Of a DNA stretch of 53,501 bases, positions 1 to 8,156 are shown in pieces. The notes under the pieces are model-generated. The model was not told the origin of the DNA. It saw only the letters and a list, made by a program, of their open reading frames with translations, and did no database searches. The stretch is from a bacterium (GTDB taxonomy: Bacteria > CLD3 > SB21): positions 1 through 53,501 of the forward strand of contig JAIBAF010000021.1 in the NCBI GenBank assembly GCA_019695335.1, given 5' to 3'. Position 1 is the stretch's first letter. Each line of letters opens with the position of its first letter. The position numbers were made by a program, and so were the translations under genes.

Positions 1-200
1 CCATGTGTTCTTTTCTTTGTCTTGATACAAAGAAAAGAACCAAAAGAAAAATCAAGGCTGTGATAAAACCGCTGGAATCCGAGTTCGCTTGCTGGTGGCG
101 GAAAACAGTTCCTCGCTGAGAGTATTCAAAATTGATTGGATTCATTCCACGTTTTCCGCAGGTATGATGTCGCGAACTCGAATTCTCTGATCGGCGGTTT
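1..200. repeat. Interspersed repeat, copy 1 (about 200 bp)
   Basis: This block is nearly identical to 320-522 and resembles 53399-53501. It opens with a self-complementary stretch, TTCTTTTCTTTG then CAAAGAAAAGAA, and continues into a shared core with ATCCGAGTTCGCTTG and GGCGGAAAACAGTTC. The two left copies agree except for scattered substitutions and short indels, then diverge after the shared CGGCGGTTT at 192-200. No transposase is encoded. It looks like a dispersed non-coding repeat; the open frame through copy 2 (322-555) is not a credible gene. Confidence 0.85.
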
Positions 201-266
201 TATCAAGGCCGAATGAATGCGTGTAAAGGGAGTGTCATTCCCATTTCGACTTTCTATCCAGATGTC

Positions 267-286
267 ATTCCCGCGAAAGCGGGAAT
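267..286. repeat. 20-bp inverted repeat of the form ATTCCC-N8-GGGAAT
   Basis: ATTCCC, eight bases, GGGAAT, within the longer shared string GTCATTCCCGCGAAAGCGGG and followed by AATCCAG. The same form recurs at 53312-53331 and 53366-53385, and a left half-site is near 235-243. The pattern is the one described for neisserial dRS3 elements; the shared form does not prove a shared origin. Confidence 0.75.
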
Positions 287-319
287 CCAGTGAATGAAAT
301 ATAAAATGAATCGGCTACG

Positions 320-522
320 CCATGTATTCTTTTCTTTGTCTTGATACAAAGAAAAGAACCAAAAGAAAAATCAAGGCTGTGATAAAACCGCCGGAATCCG
401 AGTTCGCTTGTTTTGGTGGCGGAAAACAGTTCCTCGCTGAGAGCATTCGAAAATTGATTGGATTCATTCCACGTTTTCCGCAGGTATGGCGTCGCGAACT
501 CGTATTCTCTGATCGGCGGTTT
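320..522. repeat. Interspersed repeat, copy 2
   Basis: Second direct copy of the 1-200 repeat, same orientation, about 120 bp downstream. It ends at the same CGGCGGTTT (514-522), one base before the stop codon of the minus-strand gene at 524, so the repeat abuts that gene's 3' end. Between the copies lie the 20-bp ATTCCC element and nothing else recognisable. Confidence 0.85.
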
Positions 523-523
523 G

Positions 524-1141
524 TTATTGGGAACTCCCCGTATTTTTCTCTTTAGTAATAATTTTAATATCAGGTTTTAGTATCTCACAAAATCTTGTTG
601 CTATTTCCTTGATTCTTTCATGTGCCGTTAATTCAGGTAACTTCGGCACGCGTAATACGAAAAATTTGTAGTCAACTCTCATTCTATCTTTAACTTGTTC
701 TTCATACCACTTCAAGGCATTCGTCATTCCAATCTGATGATCACTGGTAATAAAAGCTACAAGAATACTTCGCTCAAATGGAACCATTAAACGATTGTAT
801 TGGGAGAAAAGCTGATAGCGATAGTCTCTCAATATGTGATAGTAATTTCCCAAAGGATCAACAACTCCAACGGTACAGTACTTGATAATGGCCAAATCCT
901 TGTTATCACCTGAATATTCAATAAATTCTCCTTCGTGCAAGAACTTTTTGAATTTCTGAACTCGAAGAGAGATCATGAATTCAATCACAAAATCAGGAGG
1001 CAATGGAAGGATTGTCTTAACGCTTTTTTTGAAGATGTCTGCATAATTATCAATTGTTTGTTTTGAGGGTCGTTCACACTCATCCCAATAAACTAATATC
1101 CTTAACAAGTCATTACTATTGTCTGTATTATTCGTTGTCAT
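524..1141 (-). CDS. Hypothetical protein, 205 aa
   Basis: I do not recognise this protein. It has no signal peptide or membrane segment and looks soluble and cytoplasmic. The middle (residues about 60-150) mixes hydrophobic strands with basic and aromatic patches (HILRDYRYQLFSQYNR), and the C-terminus is Lys-rich. Composition and ORF length support a real gene. The ATG at 1141 has no clear Shine-Dalgarno sequence, so the start is uncertain. Its 3' end abuts an interspersed repeat copy, which leaves open a slightly altered C-terminus. It lies 66 bp downstream of the lipoprotein gene at 1208-1795 on the same strand and could be cotranscribed with it. Confidence 0.6.
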   Translation of the reverse strand: MTTNNTDNSNDLLRILVYWDECERPSKQTIDNYADIFKKSVKTILPLPPDFVIEFMISLRVQKFKKFLHEGEFIEYSGDNKDLAIIKYCTVGVVDPLGNYYHILRDYRYQLFSQYNRLMVPFERSILVAFITSDHQIGMTNALKWYEEQVKDRMRVDYKFFVLRVPKLPELTAHERIKEIATRFCEILKPDIKIITKEKNTGSSQ

Positions 1142-1207
1142 ATATACTTATGATACATCTGCGGAACTAAATGAAGCTAGACAAGACTTAAAACAAAAAA
1201 GAATTAG

Positions 1208-1795
1208 TTATTTCGGTGCGTGAAATTTTGTCTTGAATACTCCAATTCCAGCTGTAGACCAAAAATCGGCTGTGCCAACTCGAGCGAAGTAGTATGAACC
1301 ATCCTTATCTCTCTCATAGAGCGGTGCTTTGGCACTTGTATTCATTATGAGTATCATTTCTATATGATATTCATGCCTCGGCTCAAGCAAGCCATGAAAT
1401 GAAAAAATGGCGTTTTTTTTCGGTGGAATAATTACAAAAGGTATCAAATAATTTCCGAAAGGAAAAAATTTAACATCGGCATCAATTGATGCTAACAATG
1501 TAGAATCGCCTGAGGTGATGTTGCATTGATATTCCACGTAATCTGGAAAGTCCAACCTAATTAAATCATTGTCTAAATAAAAATTGCAAGGTTTAACTAA
1601 ATATGGAAGGATAAGTGTGTCTGGCGATTTATTATCGATCATTACCTCGATATTGTAAATGCCCAAGTCAAGTTTGTTGACAAATAGTCTTATCGACGCA
1701 GGCTCTTCTTTGCTTGCAACATAATGATAGATTAGTGATTTTGTTGAACAACTGGTGAGTGCTAGAACAGATATTAAGAGTAATTTTTTGATCAT
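1208..1795 (-). CDS. Putative lipoprotein, 195 aa
   Basis: The N-terminus MIKKLLLISVLALTSCS is a short lipoprotein signal peptide with an LTSC lipobox, so Cys16 should be lipidated and the protein exported. The mature part is rich in beta-forming residues, with pairs of charged turns (DLGIYNIEVMIDNKS), suggesting an Ig-like or other beta-sandwich fold. No family or catalytic motif was recognised. It precedes the 205-aa unknown gene on the same strand. Its upstream region contains a perfect 25-bp palindrome (1901-1925) and then the 21-bp dyad array. The function is unknown. Confidence 0.65.
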   Translation of the reverse strand: MIKKLLLISVLALTSCSTKSLIYHYVASKEEPASIRLFVNKLDLGIYNIEVMIDNKSPDTLILPYLVKPCNFYLDNDLIRLDFPDYVEYQCNITSGDSTLLASIDADVKFFPFGNYLIPFVIIPPKKNAIFSFHGLLEPRHEYHIEMILIMNTSAKAPLYERDKDGSYYFARVGTADFWSTAGIGVFKTKFHAPK

Positions 1796-1900
1796 ACTAC
1801 CGTTTTCAATTCTTACTTGAGAATTTTCAGAAAAGCCATTTCGAAGAGCACCTCCGCACTAAAATTACGTCCCGACCCAAGCAAAGTCAAATCAATTTTC

Positions 1901-1925
1901 AATTGACAATCGTCGATTGTCAATT
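1901..1925. promoter_or_regulatory. Perfect 25-bp palindrome
   Basis: AATTGACAATCG, one T, CGATTGTCAATT: both 12-base arms match without a mismatch. It lies about 105 bp upstream of the minus-strand lipoprotein start (1795) and directly beside the 21-bp dyad array. It could be a protein-binding site or the boundary of a repeat; a related AATTGACAAT string occurs upstream of pepT. Confidence 0.6.
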
Positions 1926-2475
1926 AAGACGATTCCTACCGAACATAGGAACGTTCCTTGCTACCTGTCCTAAGAAACTTTCCTTCAATCCGAAGCAATG
2001 TTCCTAAAAAATTATGGAAAGTTTCATCAATGATATAGAAACATTCCTCAGGTAGTGATGAGACATTCCTTACAAGCTATGGAAGTTTTCATAGGTGTGG
2101 TAGGAACTTTCCTTAAGATCGAAGAGACTTTGCTAAGCGGTTGTAGCAATCGCGCAAGCGCAGCAAGGAAATGTTCTATCGATCCGAAGCATCATTCTAT
2201 TCGCCGATAGGGAGATTCCTTCATTCCGAAGGAAAGTTCCTTCAGATCATAGCATCATTGCTATCGCGGATAGGACCGTTCCTTCATTTTGAAGGAAAAT
2301 TGCTTCAATCGGAAGGACTATTCCTTCGAACGGATAGCATCATTCCTTGCGCCGATAGGAAGATTCCTTCATTCTGAAGGAATGTTGCTTGTGCCGGAAG
2401 GAATGTTCCTTCGGATGGTAGCATCGCTGCCATCGCGGATAGGATCGTTCCTTCGTACGATAGGCCAATCCTATT
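1924..2475. repeat. Array of about 26 short dyads spaced 21 bp apart
   Basis: Each unit is an imperfect palindrome close to GAAGGAA-NN-TTCCTTC followed by about 5 variable bases. Dyad centres fall near 1931, 1952, 1978, 1999, 2020, 2042, 2064, 2085, 2107, 2128, 2151, 2172, 2193, 2214, 2235, 2256, 2277, 2298, 2319, 2341, 2362, 2383, 2404, 2425 and 2446, with a weak one near 2467. Spacing is exactly 21 bp over 2151-2319 and 2341-2446. Arm changes are often compensated, for example AGGAA/TTCCT becoming AGCAT/TTGCT. Because 21 is divisible by 3, every frame gives a 7-residue repeat, which explains open frames here without any protein being implied. The region 2476-2588 shows nothing further. Confidence 0.85.
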
Positions 2476-2588
2476 AAATTAAGAAAATATGGCAGTTAAA
2501 TACATGAATCAGAGTCAATTTTGTCATGAAAATTGTCTTTGGATCATGCTTGGTCTGCTTCTGAAGATGATTTAATCGGCTTTGGAAT

Positions 2589-2620
2589 CACCAAAATACA
2601 CAAATTTTTGTGTATTGGTG
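2589..2620. repeat. Inverted repeat AATACACA / TGTGTATT
   Basis: Arms AATACACA (2595-2602) and TGTGTATT (2609-2616) extend outward as CACCA and GGTG. The same 8-base arms recur at 53247-53267 near the other end of the window, so this is a small dispersed palindromic element. Confidence 0.6.
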
Positions 2621-2658
2621 TTTGTTTGGGGATATATGTAGAATGACATTGTGGTGGC

Positions 2659-2688
2659 GTCACGTCGAGTCCTAAGCTCGAACTGACA
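2659..2688. repeat. REP-like inverted repeat
   Basis: GTCACGTCGAG, a short loop, then CTCGAACTGAC. The TCGAACTGACA end recurs at 2718-2728 and at 7779-7790, marking a small family of intergenic palindromes in this genome. Confidence 0.55.
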
Positions 2689-2732
2689 TTTTATTTGAAT
2701 CGCGTTGTAAATAACGATCGAACTGACAGAAT

Positions 2733-2769
2733 AAAAAAAAACCGAATCCTTGCGAATTCGGTTTTTTAT
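2733..2769. terminator. Bidirectional Rho-independent terminator
   Basis: Stem ACCGAAT (2741-2747) / ATTCGGT (2756-2762) flanked by an A-run on the left and a T-run on the right. It lies just downstream of the minus-strand BNR-repeat gene ending at 2787 and should terminate it. Confidence 0.8.
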
Positions 2770-2786
2770 TGGACGAGAATTAAATT

Positions 2787-5700
2787 CTAGTTTTTCTTCC
2801 AGTCGGGCAATCGGTTAGGCGTGTATGGCGCGCCGTATTTTTCCAAAGTCGCTTCGACTTGTTTGATATCCGCGTCGATGGATTTCAGCGACGTCAATAT
2901 CGTACCGAATTGCGCCGACGCTACATCATACAATTGATAAAATGTATTCGTCGCTGCGGAAGTTGTCGACCACAGACTGGAGGTGATCGTTTCCACGCGC
3001 GCTTTCACGGATGTCGGGCCGGTACTTTCGTAGATATTACGCAAAGCGTCGCCATTGAGCTGGCGATTGAGTTCCTTCAGGCGGTCTTCGATCGCAAGCA
3101 GCGTCTTGTAAGTATCGTTGGGCAGATTGCTGGATTCGAAAACGGCTTGCTTCAGGAAGGGCACGCGCTCGGCTAATTCACCGCGGTAGGTTTCCGCCGC
3201 GTTGACAGCGCGGATCAGTTCAGCCGTTTTTTTATTGAACGCATCGAGCGCTTTGTAATCCGTGACCGGTAACGTTCCCGGGTTCAGCGGCACGCAATTA
3301 AATTCCTGAGCCGGAACGAGCTCGGTAAATTGTCCGTTCTCAAATTTACTTAATGTTACTTTGTATTTTCCGGGAGGCGCCATGTAGCCGACGTCGGGAG
3401 TGATCCACGGAACGGAGTAATCGAACGGCGTCAGAGAAATCGGCGAGAATGCGCTATACCGGAAATCCCAGACGATGCGATTGACGCCTTTGCTGACGTC
3501 CGCCTTGATTTTTCTAACGACGTTGCCTTGTTCGTCCGATACTGTAAAAAGCAGATAAGGCGTTAATTCGTCCGCTTCTTTTCGTAATGTATTGAAAGGA
3601 GGGAATTCGATTTCTTCGCCTTTTTTCTGTTTTTCTTTTTCAGCGTCTCTTCTTTTTTTCTTGAGCGATTTGAAATCGTCCCGCAGATAATAAGTAAAGA
3701 CGGCGCCCACGTCAGGATTGGGCGTCGAGAAGAAACTGCCGCCCTGGAATCCGACGCCGGGATAACCGAATGGCGAGGCTTGCACGAACATCTGAGCGTC
3801 TTTGATGGGGAATATCGCTGCATCTTTCTGAGCGATTTTTTCGGAGATATTGCGCAGTGGCGTATAGTCATCGAGAATAAATATGCCGCGTCCGAATGTC
3901 GCCACGACAAGGTCGTTTTCGCGTTTCTGAATCTGCAGGTCCGTGATGGCTGCGGGCGGCAATCCGTTATTGAACGAGACCCAATCTTTACCGCCGGTAT
4001 TGGAAACGTAAAGCCCGAACAGAGTTCCGGCGAAAAGTAAATTCGGATCAACATGATCTTCTGCGACGGAGAAGGTGGAACCTTTGACGGGCAGATTGGC
4101 ATTGAGCATCGACCATGTTTTCCCGCCGTCGACGGTTTTCATTAAGTAAGGTTTGTAATCGCCTTCGGCGAAGTTATGACATGCCGCGTACGCGACGAGT
4201 TTATTATGATTGGATGCAGCGATACTCTGAACGCGCGCATATTCCGGCAAACCCGGTGTCGAGGCTTTCGTCCAGGTTTTACCGCCATCGGCGCTGTAAT
4301 GGATCAATCCGTCACCGGATCCGGCGAATAAAATATTGGCGTCGATCGGGGATTCGGCAATCGAGGTAATCTGTGCCATCGAGCCTTTGGAAGCGTATTC
4401 ATCGTAGCTCCAGAATTTGCCCTGCATTTTCAAAATCTTTTGCGGAACGCCGCGCGTGAGATCGCCGCTGATGATCGTCCAGCTATTACCCTGATCGTCG
4501 GTGCGGAAGATTTTTTGTGCGCCGAAATACAAACGTTTATTGTCGTGACCGGAAATAAGGAGCGGGGAATCCCAATCGAAACGATAACCGGTGTCGGCGG
4601 TGTCAGTCGGCCTGATAAATAATTGCTCGCGCGTTTTCCGGTCATACCTTACGAGTCCGCCGTTTTGCGATTGCACATATAATAAATCGGGATTTTTCCA
4701 ATCGGCTTGGGTTTCGAAACCGTCGCCGCCGAGTGTGAAAAGCCAATCCTGGTTGGTAATGCCGCTGGTATTGATCGTGCGGGAAGGGCCGGTAAAACTG
4801 TTGTTGTCTTGCGTACCGGCGTAGACATTGTAAAACGGCAGAGCATTATCCGTCGAAACTTTGTATATCTCGGATAAACTGAGATTGGCTTTGAAGTCCC
4901 AGTTTTGGCCTTGATCCCACGTTTCGTACACGCCGCCGTCGTTGCCGGAAAGCAAGTGACGGTTATTGGTCGGATCGATCCACAGCGCATGATTGTCGAC
5001 GTGTTTATTTTTCTCGCCAAGTTTTTTCCACGTGGCGCCACCGTCATAACTCACTTGATTGAAAACATCCATGCTGTAAAGCATGTTTTCATTTTCGGTA
5101 TCGCAGAATAATTCCTGGAAATAAAAAGCATACGTTGAAACGTAGCTGCTTTGTTTGGACCAACTCGCGCCGCGATCTTTGCTGCGGTATACGCCGCCGT
5201 TTGATTTAGCCTGGACAATGGCGTACAGCACGTCGGGGTTGGCCGGTGAAATAGCCATGCCGATGCGTCCGACGTCTGCCGTCGGCAATCCGGTCATAAT
5301 GCGGTTCCACGTTGCGCCGCCATCGGTCGTTTTGTAAATAGCGCTTTCCGGTCCGCCGCTGACCGTCGAGTACAATTTTTTGAATCGCTGATGCGCGACG
5401 GCGTAGAGGACATTGGAGTTGCGAGGATCCATGTGGATCTGATAACATCCGGTGTAGTCGCTGATAAATAAAACGCGTTGCCATGTTTTACCGCCGTCGG
5501 TGGTTTTATACACGCCGCGTTCGCCGCCTTCAGTACGGAACGGGCCGTAAGCGGCAACGTATACGACGTTGGAGTTATTCGGATCGATGGCAATGCCGCC
5601 GATGTATTCGGACGTGCTCAATCCCATGTTCTTCCAGCTTTTGCCGCCGTCTTCGGTTTTATAAACGCCGTCGCCGAAGATAACATTGGTCTGGTTATTA

Positions 5701-6041
5701 CTTTCACCGGTACCGGCCCAGACTACATTAGTATTCGAAGGGTCGATCGCCACGCACGCCATCGAATATGATTTTTGATCGTCAAAAACAGGCGAAAAAG
5801 TGACTCCGCCGTTCGATGTCTTCCACAAAGAACCGTGACCCGACGCGACGTAGTATTCGCTGTGATCGTTGGGATTAACCGCAATATCGACCACGCGGCC
5901 TCCCGTGAAGCCCGGCCCGATACTGCGAAAACTCAAACCGGATAATGAAAGGCTTTTAAGGGAATCGTTTTTTTGTGCAACCGCTGAACACGCCAGCAAT
6001 GCTGCCAATAAACCGTAAATGATCAGACGTCTCCTCTCCAT
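2787..6041 (-). CDS. Secreted BNR/Asp-box repeat (sortilin/VPS10-like) protein, 1084 aa
   Basis: The protein begins with a signal peptide (MERRRLIIYGLLAALLACSA) and is probably exported. It then carries at least ten Asp-box turns spaced through residues about 75-740 (SNGGVTF, EDGGKSW, TDGGKTW, TDGGATW, KDRGASW, YDGGATW, DDQGNSW, ADGGKTW, VDGGKTW, TGGKDW), typical of the beta-propeller fold of sialidase- and VPS10-like proteins usually annotated as glycosyl hydrolases. Residues about 850-960 look like a FlgD-type Ig domain (KADVSKGVNRIVWDFRY, PPGKYKVTL). The C-terminus is helical. I chose the ATG at 6041 over one 39 bp upstream because AAAGGA lies 8 bases before it and the signal peptide starts there. 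The ligand or substrate cannot be told from sequence; binding rather than hydrolysis is possible. Confidence 0.85.
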   Translation of the reverse strand: MERRRLIIYGLLAALLACSAVAQKNDSLKSLSLSGLSFRSIGPGFTGGRVVDIAVNPNDHSEYYVASGHGSLWKTSNGGVTFSPVFDDQKSYSMACVAIDPSNTNVVWAGTGESNNQTNVIFGDGVYKTEDGGKSWKNMGLSTSEYIGGIAIDPNNSNVVYVAAYGPFRTEGGERGVYKTTDGGKTWQRVLFISDYTGCYQIHMDPRNSNVLYAVAHQRFKKLYSTVSGGPESAIYKTTDGGATWNRIMTGLPTADVGRIGMAISPANPDVLYAIVQAKSNGGVYRSKDRGASWSKQSSYVSTYAFYFQELFCDTENENMLYSMDVFNQVSYDGGATWKKLGEKNKHVDNHALWIDPTNNRHLLSGNDGGVYETWDQGQNWDFKANLSLSEIYKVSTDNALPFYNVYAGTQDNNSFTGPSRTINTSGITNQDWLFTLGGDGFETQADWKNPDLLYVQSQNGGLVRYDRKTREQLFIRPTDTADTGYRFDWDSPLLISGHDNKRLYFGAQKIFRTDDQGNSWTIISGDLTRGVPQKILKMQGKFWSYDEYASKGSMAQITSIAESPIDANILFAGSGDGLIHYSADGGKTWTKASTPGLPEYARVQSIAASNHNKLVAYAACHNFAEGDYKPYLMKTVDGGKTWSMLNANLPVKGSTFSVAEDHVDPNLLFAGTLFGLYVSNTGGKDWVSFNNGLPPAAITDLQIQKRENDLVVATFGRGIFILDDYTPLRNISEKIAQKDAAIFPIKDAQMFVQASPFGYPGVGFQGGSFFSTPNPDVGAVFTYYLRDDFKSLKKKRRDAEKEKQKKGEEIEFPPFNTLRKEADELTPYLLFTVSDEQGNVVRKIKADVSKGVNRIVWDFRYSAFSPISLTPFDYSVPWITPDVGYMAPPGKYKVTLSKFENGQFTELVPAQEFNCVPLNPGTLPVTDYKALDAFNKKTAELIRAVNAAETYRGELAERVPFLKQAVFESSNLPNDTYKTLLAIEDRLKELNRQLNGDALRNIYESTGPTSVKARVETITSSLWSTTSAATNTFYQLYDVASAQFGTILTSLKSIDADIKQVEATLEKYGAPYTPNRLPDWKKN

Positions 6042-6173
6042 GGTAATGATCCTTTCTTTGCAAAGTAGAAGATGATTCATATTTGAAATGGCGTGGAATT
6101 TTATCCAAGCAGAATTTTCTGCAGAATGGCAAAGCTTGTAACGATAGTTATAGTAAAAGGTTGCACCAATCTT

Positions 6174-7019
6174 TTATTTATCCTCAGGTTCGTCTTTCAT
6201 AAGGTCAGGATATAATATTTTGATACAATCCGGGCAGATCGTGTGCGTCATCTTGACATCAATGTGATGTGAAATGTATTCTTCCACTTGTTTCCAATAG
6301 CCGTTGTCGTCGCGAATTTTTTTGCAGCTCGCGCAAATGGGAAGAAATGCTTCGATCGTTATCAGTTCTTTTTCCAGCCATTGAGCGTGAATGGATACAA
6401 GCCCTGCGTATGTGAGAATGCTGGCTGCATTGAACGTCATGACCGTCGCACTTTGAATAATGCTGGATTGCATAAAGTCTTCGATCGACGGTTCAAATGT
6501 AAACGTCAATATAACCCGTACAACATCCCAAATGCCCAGTGTCACAAAAACAGTGATCAAAAGCCCGGTTTTCCCCAGAACAAGAGGCTTGATATGTTTA
6601 AATGTGTACCAAGCAAGGCGAAAACAATAAAACGAGACGGCGCCTGAGATGACGGCGATCCGCATATTCAGATTCAGATCATAAAAAGTGAAATAAACGA
6701 ACGCGGCGGCAATCAGTACGGATGTTAAGCCGTACAATAGAAAAGCAGGCCGTTCACCGGCAAAACGTTTAAGACCCATATCGACGAGAGCAAACGATCC
6801 AATGAAACACACATTGCCCACGACGATCGAAATACTATCGTGCCAAACTCCGCGGAAACTGATAGCCGTCATGCCCAGAAACAGAGAAAACGCCGACCAA
6901 ATCCACTCGTTCAAACCGGGATGTTTCTTACCGCGAGTAAAGGTACTCAACAGCCATAAGAAAAGCATGAAAGCATTGAGCGCGGCGACAAATGAGACAG
7001 TTCTAACGTCGAAATACAT
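6174..7019 (-). CDS. Membrane sensor-like protein with C-terminal CxxC...CPxC motif, 281 aa
   Basis: Residues about 10-215 contain about seven hydrophobic segments, resembling the membrane sensing modules placed before GGDEF domains (opening MYFDVRTVSFVAALNAFMLF). In place of an output enzyme it ends in a short cytoplasmic segment with ICASCKKIRDDNGYWKQVEE, then about 16 residues, then HTICPDCIKILYP. This Cys motif is known at the C-termini of many bacterial PAS and response-regulator proteins, where its role is unclear; two CxxC pairs could bind a metal. It lies 132 bp upstream of the BNR gene on the same strand. No strong ribosome binding site precedes the ATG. A signalling role is inferred. 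Confidence 0.7.
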   Translation of the reverse strand: MYFDVRTVSFVAALNAFMLFLWLLSTFTRGKKHPGLNEWIWSAFSLFLGMTAISFRGVWHDSISIVVGNVCFIGSFALVDMGLKRFAGERPAFLLYGLTSVLIAAAFVYFTFYDLNLNMRIAVISGAVSFYCFRLAWYTFKHIKPLVLGKTGLLITVFVTLGIWDVVRVILTFTFEPSIEDFMQSSIIQSATVMTFNAASILTYAGLVSIHAQWLEKELITIEAFLPICASCKKIRDDNGYWKQVEEYISHHIDVKMTHTICPDCIKILYPDLMKDEPEDK

Positions 7020-7095
7020 TGGAGTAATGGTTCAGGGAAAGGGTCACTTATAGTAAGTGATTAAATTTACCGATGTTTTAAAATGAAAGAAAGAG

Positions 7096-7689
7096 TTATT
7101 TTTGAGAGAGTTCAGTTGAAGGTAGTGCATCTTTAATTCCGTCTAATGCAAGACGCCATTTGCGCATACCATAAAGACAGATAATCAAAAACGTAAAATA
7201 TAATCCGGAAGTCACGTAAAGTTCTTTCACGGAATACACAACGATGGCCACGACGTCAACGGCAATCCAAAAATACCAATTTTCGATTTTCTTTTTCGCC
7301 ATCAGCCATTGTCCGATCAGGCTCATGGCGATGATGAAGGCGTCGGGATACGGCAAAGCCGCGTCGGTGTACGTATGCATGACCGTGCCCCAAATGCCTG
7401 CAGCGATGATGCCGATGATGATCCAATTCACGAGCATCGGCATGGACAAACGCGTGACGACCGCCTGATGATGGTTATTGCCGTGAAGCCAGTAGTACCA
7501 TCCGTACACTTGCAGGATGACGTAAATAATGTGGAGGATCACATCGGAGTATAATTTGGCTTCGTAGAAAACGATGATATACAAAGAAACCTGGATGAGC
7601 CCTGCCGGCCAGCAATAAATGCTTTGGCGTGTCGTCAGATAGACGCAGATAAATCCAAAAATAGCGGCTGTGAGTTCGATAGGGTCCAT
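7096..7689 (-). CDS. pnuC: PnuC-family nicotinamide riboside/mononucleotide transporter
   Basis: A 197-aa membrane protein with about seven hydrophobic segments and the PnuC signature in its first 70 residues: aromatic YCWPAGLIQVSLYIIVFY, LYSDVILHIIYVILQVYGWY and a following WLHG. A later WYFWIAVDVVAIVVYSVKEL also matches the family. PnuC proteins let vitamin B3 nucleosides cross the inner membrane by facilitated diffusion, with trapping by NadR-type kinases; no such kinase lies nearby. Length is near the family norm. Substrate (nicotinamide riboside rather than thiamine or another vitamin) is assumed from family membership. No riboswitch was identified upstream. Confidence 0.87.
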   Translation of the reverse strand: MDPIELTAAIFGFICVYLTTRQSIYCWPAGLIQVSLYIIVFYEAKLYSDVILHIIYVILQVYGWYYWLHGNNHHQAVVTRLSMPMLVNWIIIGIIAAGIWGTVMHTYTDAALPYPDAFIIAMSLIGQWLMAKKKIENWYFWIAVDVVAIVVYSVKELYVTSGLYFTFLIICLYGMRKWRLALDGIKDALPSTELSQK

Positions 7690-7712
7690 GATGATAAATG
7701 TTTTTTTTGGCT

Positions 7713-7790
7713 GTCACTTCGAGCTCGTCGAGAAGTGAACTAACGAATTTCAGTAATACTGTACCAGTTCTCGACAGGCTCGAACTGACA
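7713..7790. repeat. Pair of REP-like palindromes in opposite orientation
   Basis: The first element (about 7713-7738) holds CACTTCGAGCTCGTCGAGAA; the second (about 7766-7790) holds AGTTCTCGACAGGCTCGAAC then TGACA. Read on the opposite strand, the first gives TTCTCGACGAGCTCGAAGTG, so the two copies face each other around about 27 bp. This resembles a REP doublet. It fills part of the gap between pnuC and the small gene at 7831. Confidence 0.6.
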
Positions 7791-7830
7791 TGTGAGAATT
7801 TTACGTTGTCACTTCAAGGCTGAGTCGATT

Positions 7831-7992
7831 CTAAAATTTGATTTTCATTTTCTTCATCGTTTGAGCGAGTTTTTCGGGAATGGGGCGGCACGAACAATTT
7901 TTTTGGTGAGCCAGATGCCATTCCACACGTTGCTGCAGTGTAGCGTTTTTCGGCATGCGGTTTTTCTGATGCCATTCGGCGTTGATTTTCAT
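7831..7992 (-). CDS. Small protein, 53 aa, basic, with CSC motif
   Basis: This reading frame is short but has a good ribosome binding site: CGGAGG lies about 7 bases before the ATG at 7992. The product starts MKINAEWHQKNRMPKNATLQ, continues QRVEWHLAHQKNCSCRPIPE and ends in a Lys-rich tail KMKIKF. Two WH pairs, a CSC and a PIPEKL segment look conserved rather than random, and I have a general impression of similar short proteins in other bacteria, which a search should test. Function is unknown. It is transcribed away from the DUF1028 gene, whose start at 8157 leaves 164 bp for divergent promoters. Confidence 0.65.
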   Translation of the reverse strand: MKINAEWHQKNRMPKNATLQQRVEWHLAHQKNCSCRPIPEKLAQTMKKMKIKF

Positions 7993-8156
7993 TGTGATTC
8001 CTCCGATATGAACGCAATCATTCTATGAAATCCCGATGGATCAAACAAGGTAATTTTTATCACTCATACAAAGTTCGGATTTTTAAATTGCACTTCATTT
8101 GGCAATGCTTTAAACTTAGCAGCATTCCACGCAATTAATACACAAGGATTGAGTAT

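Noticed and set aside
322-555. 77-aa open frame through repeat copy 2
   Set aside because: It is encoded by an interspersed repeat, extends over its edge, has no ribosome binding site and no independent support.
1924-2475. CRISPR array
   Set aside because: The units are variable and palindromic with no constant repeat plus unique spacer pattern, and no cas genes are near.
2171-2477. Two open frames with 7-residue repeats
   Set aside because: The 21-bp DNA period forces heptapeptide repeats in every frame. The DNA dyads, not the protein, explain the sequence.
3563-5771. Many long open frames on both strands inside the BNR gene
   Set aside because: They are shadows of the GC-biased repeat codons; the main frame has a signal peptide, Asp boxes and a ribosome binding site.
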